Below are positions 62,866-64,000 of a stretch of 64,000 nucleotides of DNA, in pieces. The position numbers and the translations under genes were made by a program. The notes under the pieces were generated by a model, which saw only the letters and a list, made by a program, of their open reading frames with translations, searched no databases and was not told the origin of the DNA. Where the stretch lies: positions 1,212,315 through 1,276,314 of the forward strand of contig NZ_JH470338.1 of NCBI RefSeq assembly GCF_000239695.1, written 5' to 3'. This DNA is from Actinomyces graevenitzii C83 (GTDB lineage Bacteria; Actinomycetota; Actinomycetes; Actinomycetales; Actinomycetaceae). How positions within the stretch are numbered: the first letter of the stretch is position 1; each line of letters starts with the position of its first letter.

Positions 62866-64000
62866 TCTAAAACCCCACGCTAGCGGGGAAAACTGAGGCC
62901 CGACCCCTTGCCTCATGTATATAGTCGGCTCATCCCCGCGTGAGCGGGGAAAACGTACTCACAGACGCGGCTCACAGGCGGCCGATCGGCTCATCCCCGC
63001 GTGAGCAGGGAAAACTGCGCCGCCGCATACTCACACACCAAAGCGCGCGGCTCATCCCCGCTCGCGCGGGGAAAACTTCGAGGCTATCGGCACTATTATC
63101 AGTACAGCGGGATCATCCCCGCTCGCGCGGGGAAAACTACTCAAGACCTACCTGGATCAAAAGAGTCATCGGATCATCCCTGCTTGCGCGGGGAAAACAC
63201 GTCACCGGCGACGATAGCGTCGGCGTAGGGCGGCTCATCCCCGCATGAGCGGGGAAAACGTAACGCTTGAACACGGATTCATAATAATGTGGGGCTCATC
63301 CCCGCATGAGCGGGGAAAACCGTGGGCGTGTCCGTTCTTAGGATTCTCAGTGAGGCTCATCCCCGCGTGAGCGGGGAAAACATCTCTGAGTCACTCTCTG
63401 AGTCACTGCACCAGGGCTCATCCCCGCGTGAGCGGGGAAAACATCTCTGAGTCACTCTCTGAGTCACTGCACCAGGGCTCATCCCCGCGTGAGCGGGGAA
63501 AACCAACCGCAGCCCGGCGGCCTACCCACTCTCGCCGGCTCATCCCCGCGTGAGCGGGGAAAACTTTAAGCGCCTGGGCGACCTTGTGGGCCCCGCGGGC
63601 TCATCCCCGCGTGAGCGGGGAAAACGCCCTCGACTCTAAAAATTGCACCTCTGAGGGTGGCTCATCCCCGCATGAGCGGGGAAAACTGTCTAGCGTTCGC
63701 GGTTGGGAGGGCTACCACCGGCTCATCCCCGCGTGAGCGGGGAAAACCAAACGTTTAGCGTTGTAAATAGTTTGCGTTCAGGCTCATCCCCGCGTGAGCG
63801 GGGAAAACACGGGGCGGCCAGCGCGAGGCACTACGATGGCCGGCTCATCCCCGCATGAGCGGGGAAAACGCTACCCTGGAGGAAACGGCGGCCGCGCATC
63901 AAGGCTCATCCCCGCGTGAGCGGGGAAAACAGTCTCTATGACGTGTGGGTAGACTACCGTGCCGGCTCATCCCCGCGTGAGCGGGGAAAACGGTCCCCGC
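62866..64000 (-). CRISPR. Type I-E-like CRISPR array, 19 repeats seen, continues past the edge
   Basis: Repeats of 28 bases, starting GGCTCATCCCCG and ending CGGGGAAAAC on the plus strand, begin every 61 bases from 62866 to 63964, with 33-base spacers. Read on the minus strand they fit the actinobacterial/E. coli type I-E repeat (GTTTTCCCCG ... ATGAGCC), so transcription is probably from the right. The left-most repeats are degenerate (62866 half lost, 63049, 63110 and 63171 changed), as at the old trailer end; the leader and cas genes would lie beyond 64000. Spacers at 63382-63414 and 63443-63475 are identical. No cas genes are in view. Confidence 0.97.

Noticed and set aside
62643-62870. 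75-codon frame with PKQ repeats before the CRISPR array
   Set aside because: It begins inside the terminator hairpin, has no ribosome-binding site and runs into the first repeat; it looks like degenerate repeat DNA.

Overview
The window comes from a high-GC Gram-positive actinomycete, most likely in or near the Actinomycetaceae; the genus cannot be fixed from the sequence alone. The evidence is the set of actinobacterial hallmark genes: bS22 beside a short BldC/excisionase-like HTH gene, a MutT1-type Nudix/phosphatase fusion overlapping ppk, the topA-tmk-holB cluster, DUF3073, DUF3618 and Holin-X genes, and a PFNA-type cluster (fn3, MoxR ATPase, DUF58, transglutaminase-like, PP2C). A type I-E-like CRISPR array fits too.

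Layout. 1-15431 (minus): an FHA/PP2C signalling and envelope operon whose genes mostly overlap by 4 bases; the last gene runs off the left edge and is frameshifted. 15432-19650 (plus): metF and metE behind a likely leaderless 25-codon leader peptide rich in Met-Cys pairs, which looks like sulfur-amino-acid attenuation. 19681-24800: menE, small membrane proteins, a histidine phosphatase, a MarR regulator with odd GCGQ repeats, bS22 and its HTH neighbour. 25085-27259: a Trk/Ktr potassium channel and its RCK subunit. 27407-32640: a palindromic operator and a four-gene operon (glycerol-3-phosphate-dehydrogenase-like, AraM-like, ribulokinase, class II aldolase/AraD) that lacks an isomerase and ends in a 13-bp tandem repeat and a strong terminator. 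32780-36591: M18 aminopeptidase and two divergent paralogous Tat-type secreted proteins, one with an in-frame stop codon. 36862-41816: mutT1, ppk and a conserved-looking unknown.

42024-46980, directly after tRNA-Lys, is visibly AT-richer and repeat-rich. It holds a frameshifted excalibur lipoprotein gene, two paralogous cationic/amphipathic mini-peptide genes (44 and 46 aa), each with its own hairpin terminator, and at least seven small two-helix membrane proteins in two paralogous families, plus truncated relicts. This is the best candidate for an undescribed system, perhaps a leaderless-bacteriocin or membrane-active-peptide locus with immunity-like proteins.

47064-60083 (minus) returns to housekeeping: inositol-phosphatase family enzyme with an OPA transporter, holB/tmk/topA, PAP2, methyltransferase, EEP nuclease, msrB and an MscS channel, followed by tRNA-Phe, -Asp and -Glu. 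60919-62681 (plus) holds Holin-X, two DUF3618 genes and DUF3073. 62866-64000 is a CRISPR array with a strict 61-bp period and no cas genes in view; its tandemly duplicated spacer reads in frame as a variant of the DUF3618 gene 1.4 kb away, with an 18-nt perfect seed-side match.

Three independent homopolymer-associated frameshifts (near 658-667, 42139-42143, 61400-61405) and one nonsense codon suggest either real contingency/decay or indel errors in the assembly; read data are needed to tell.
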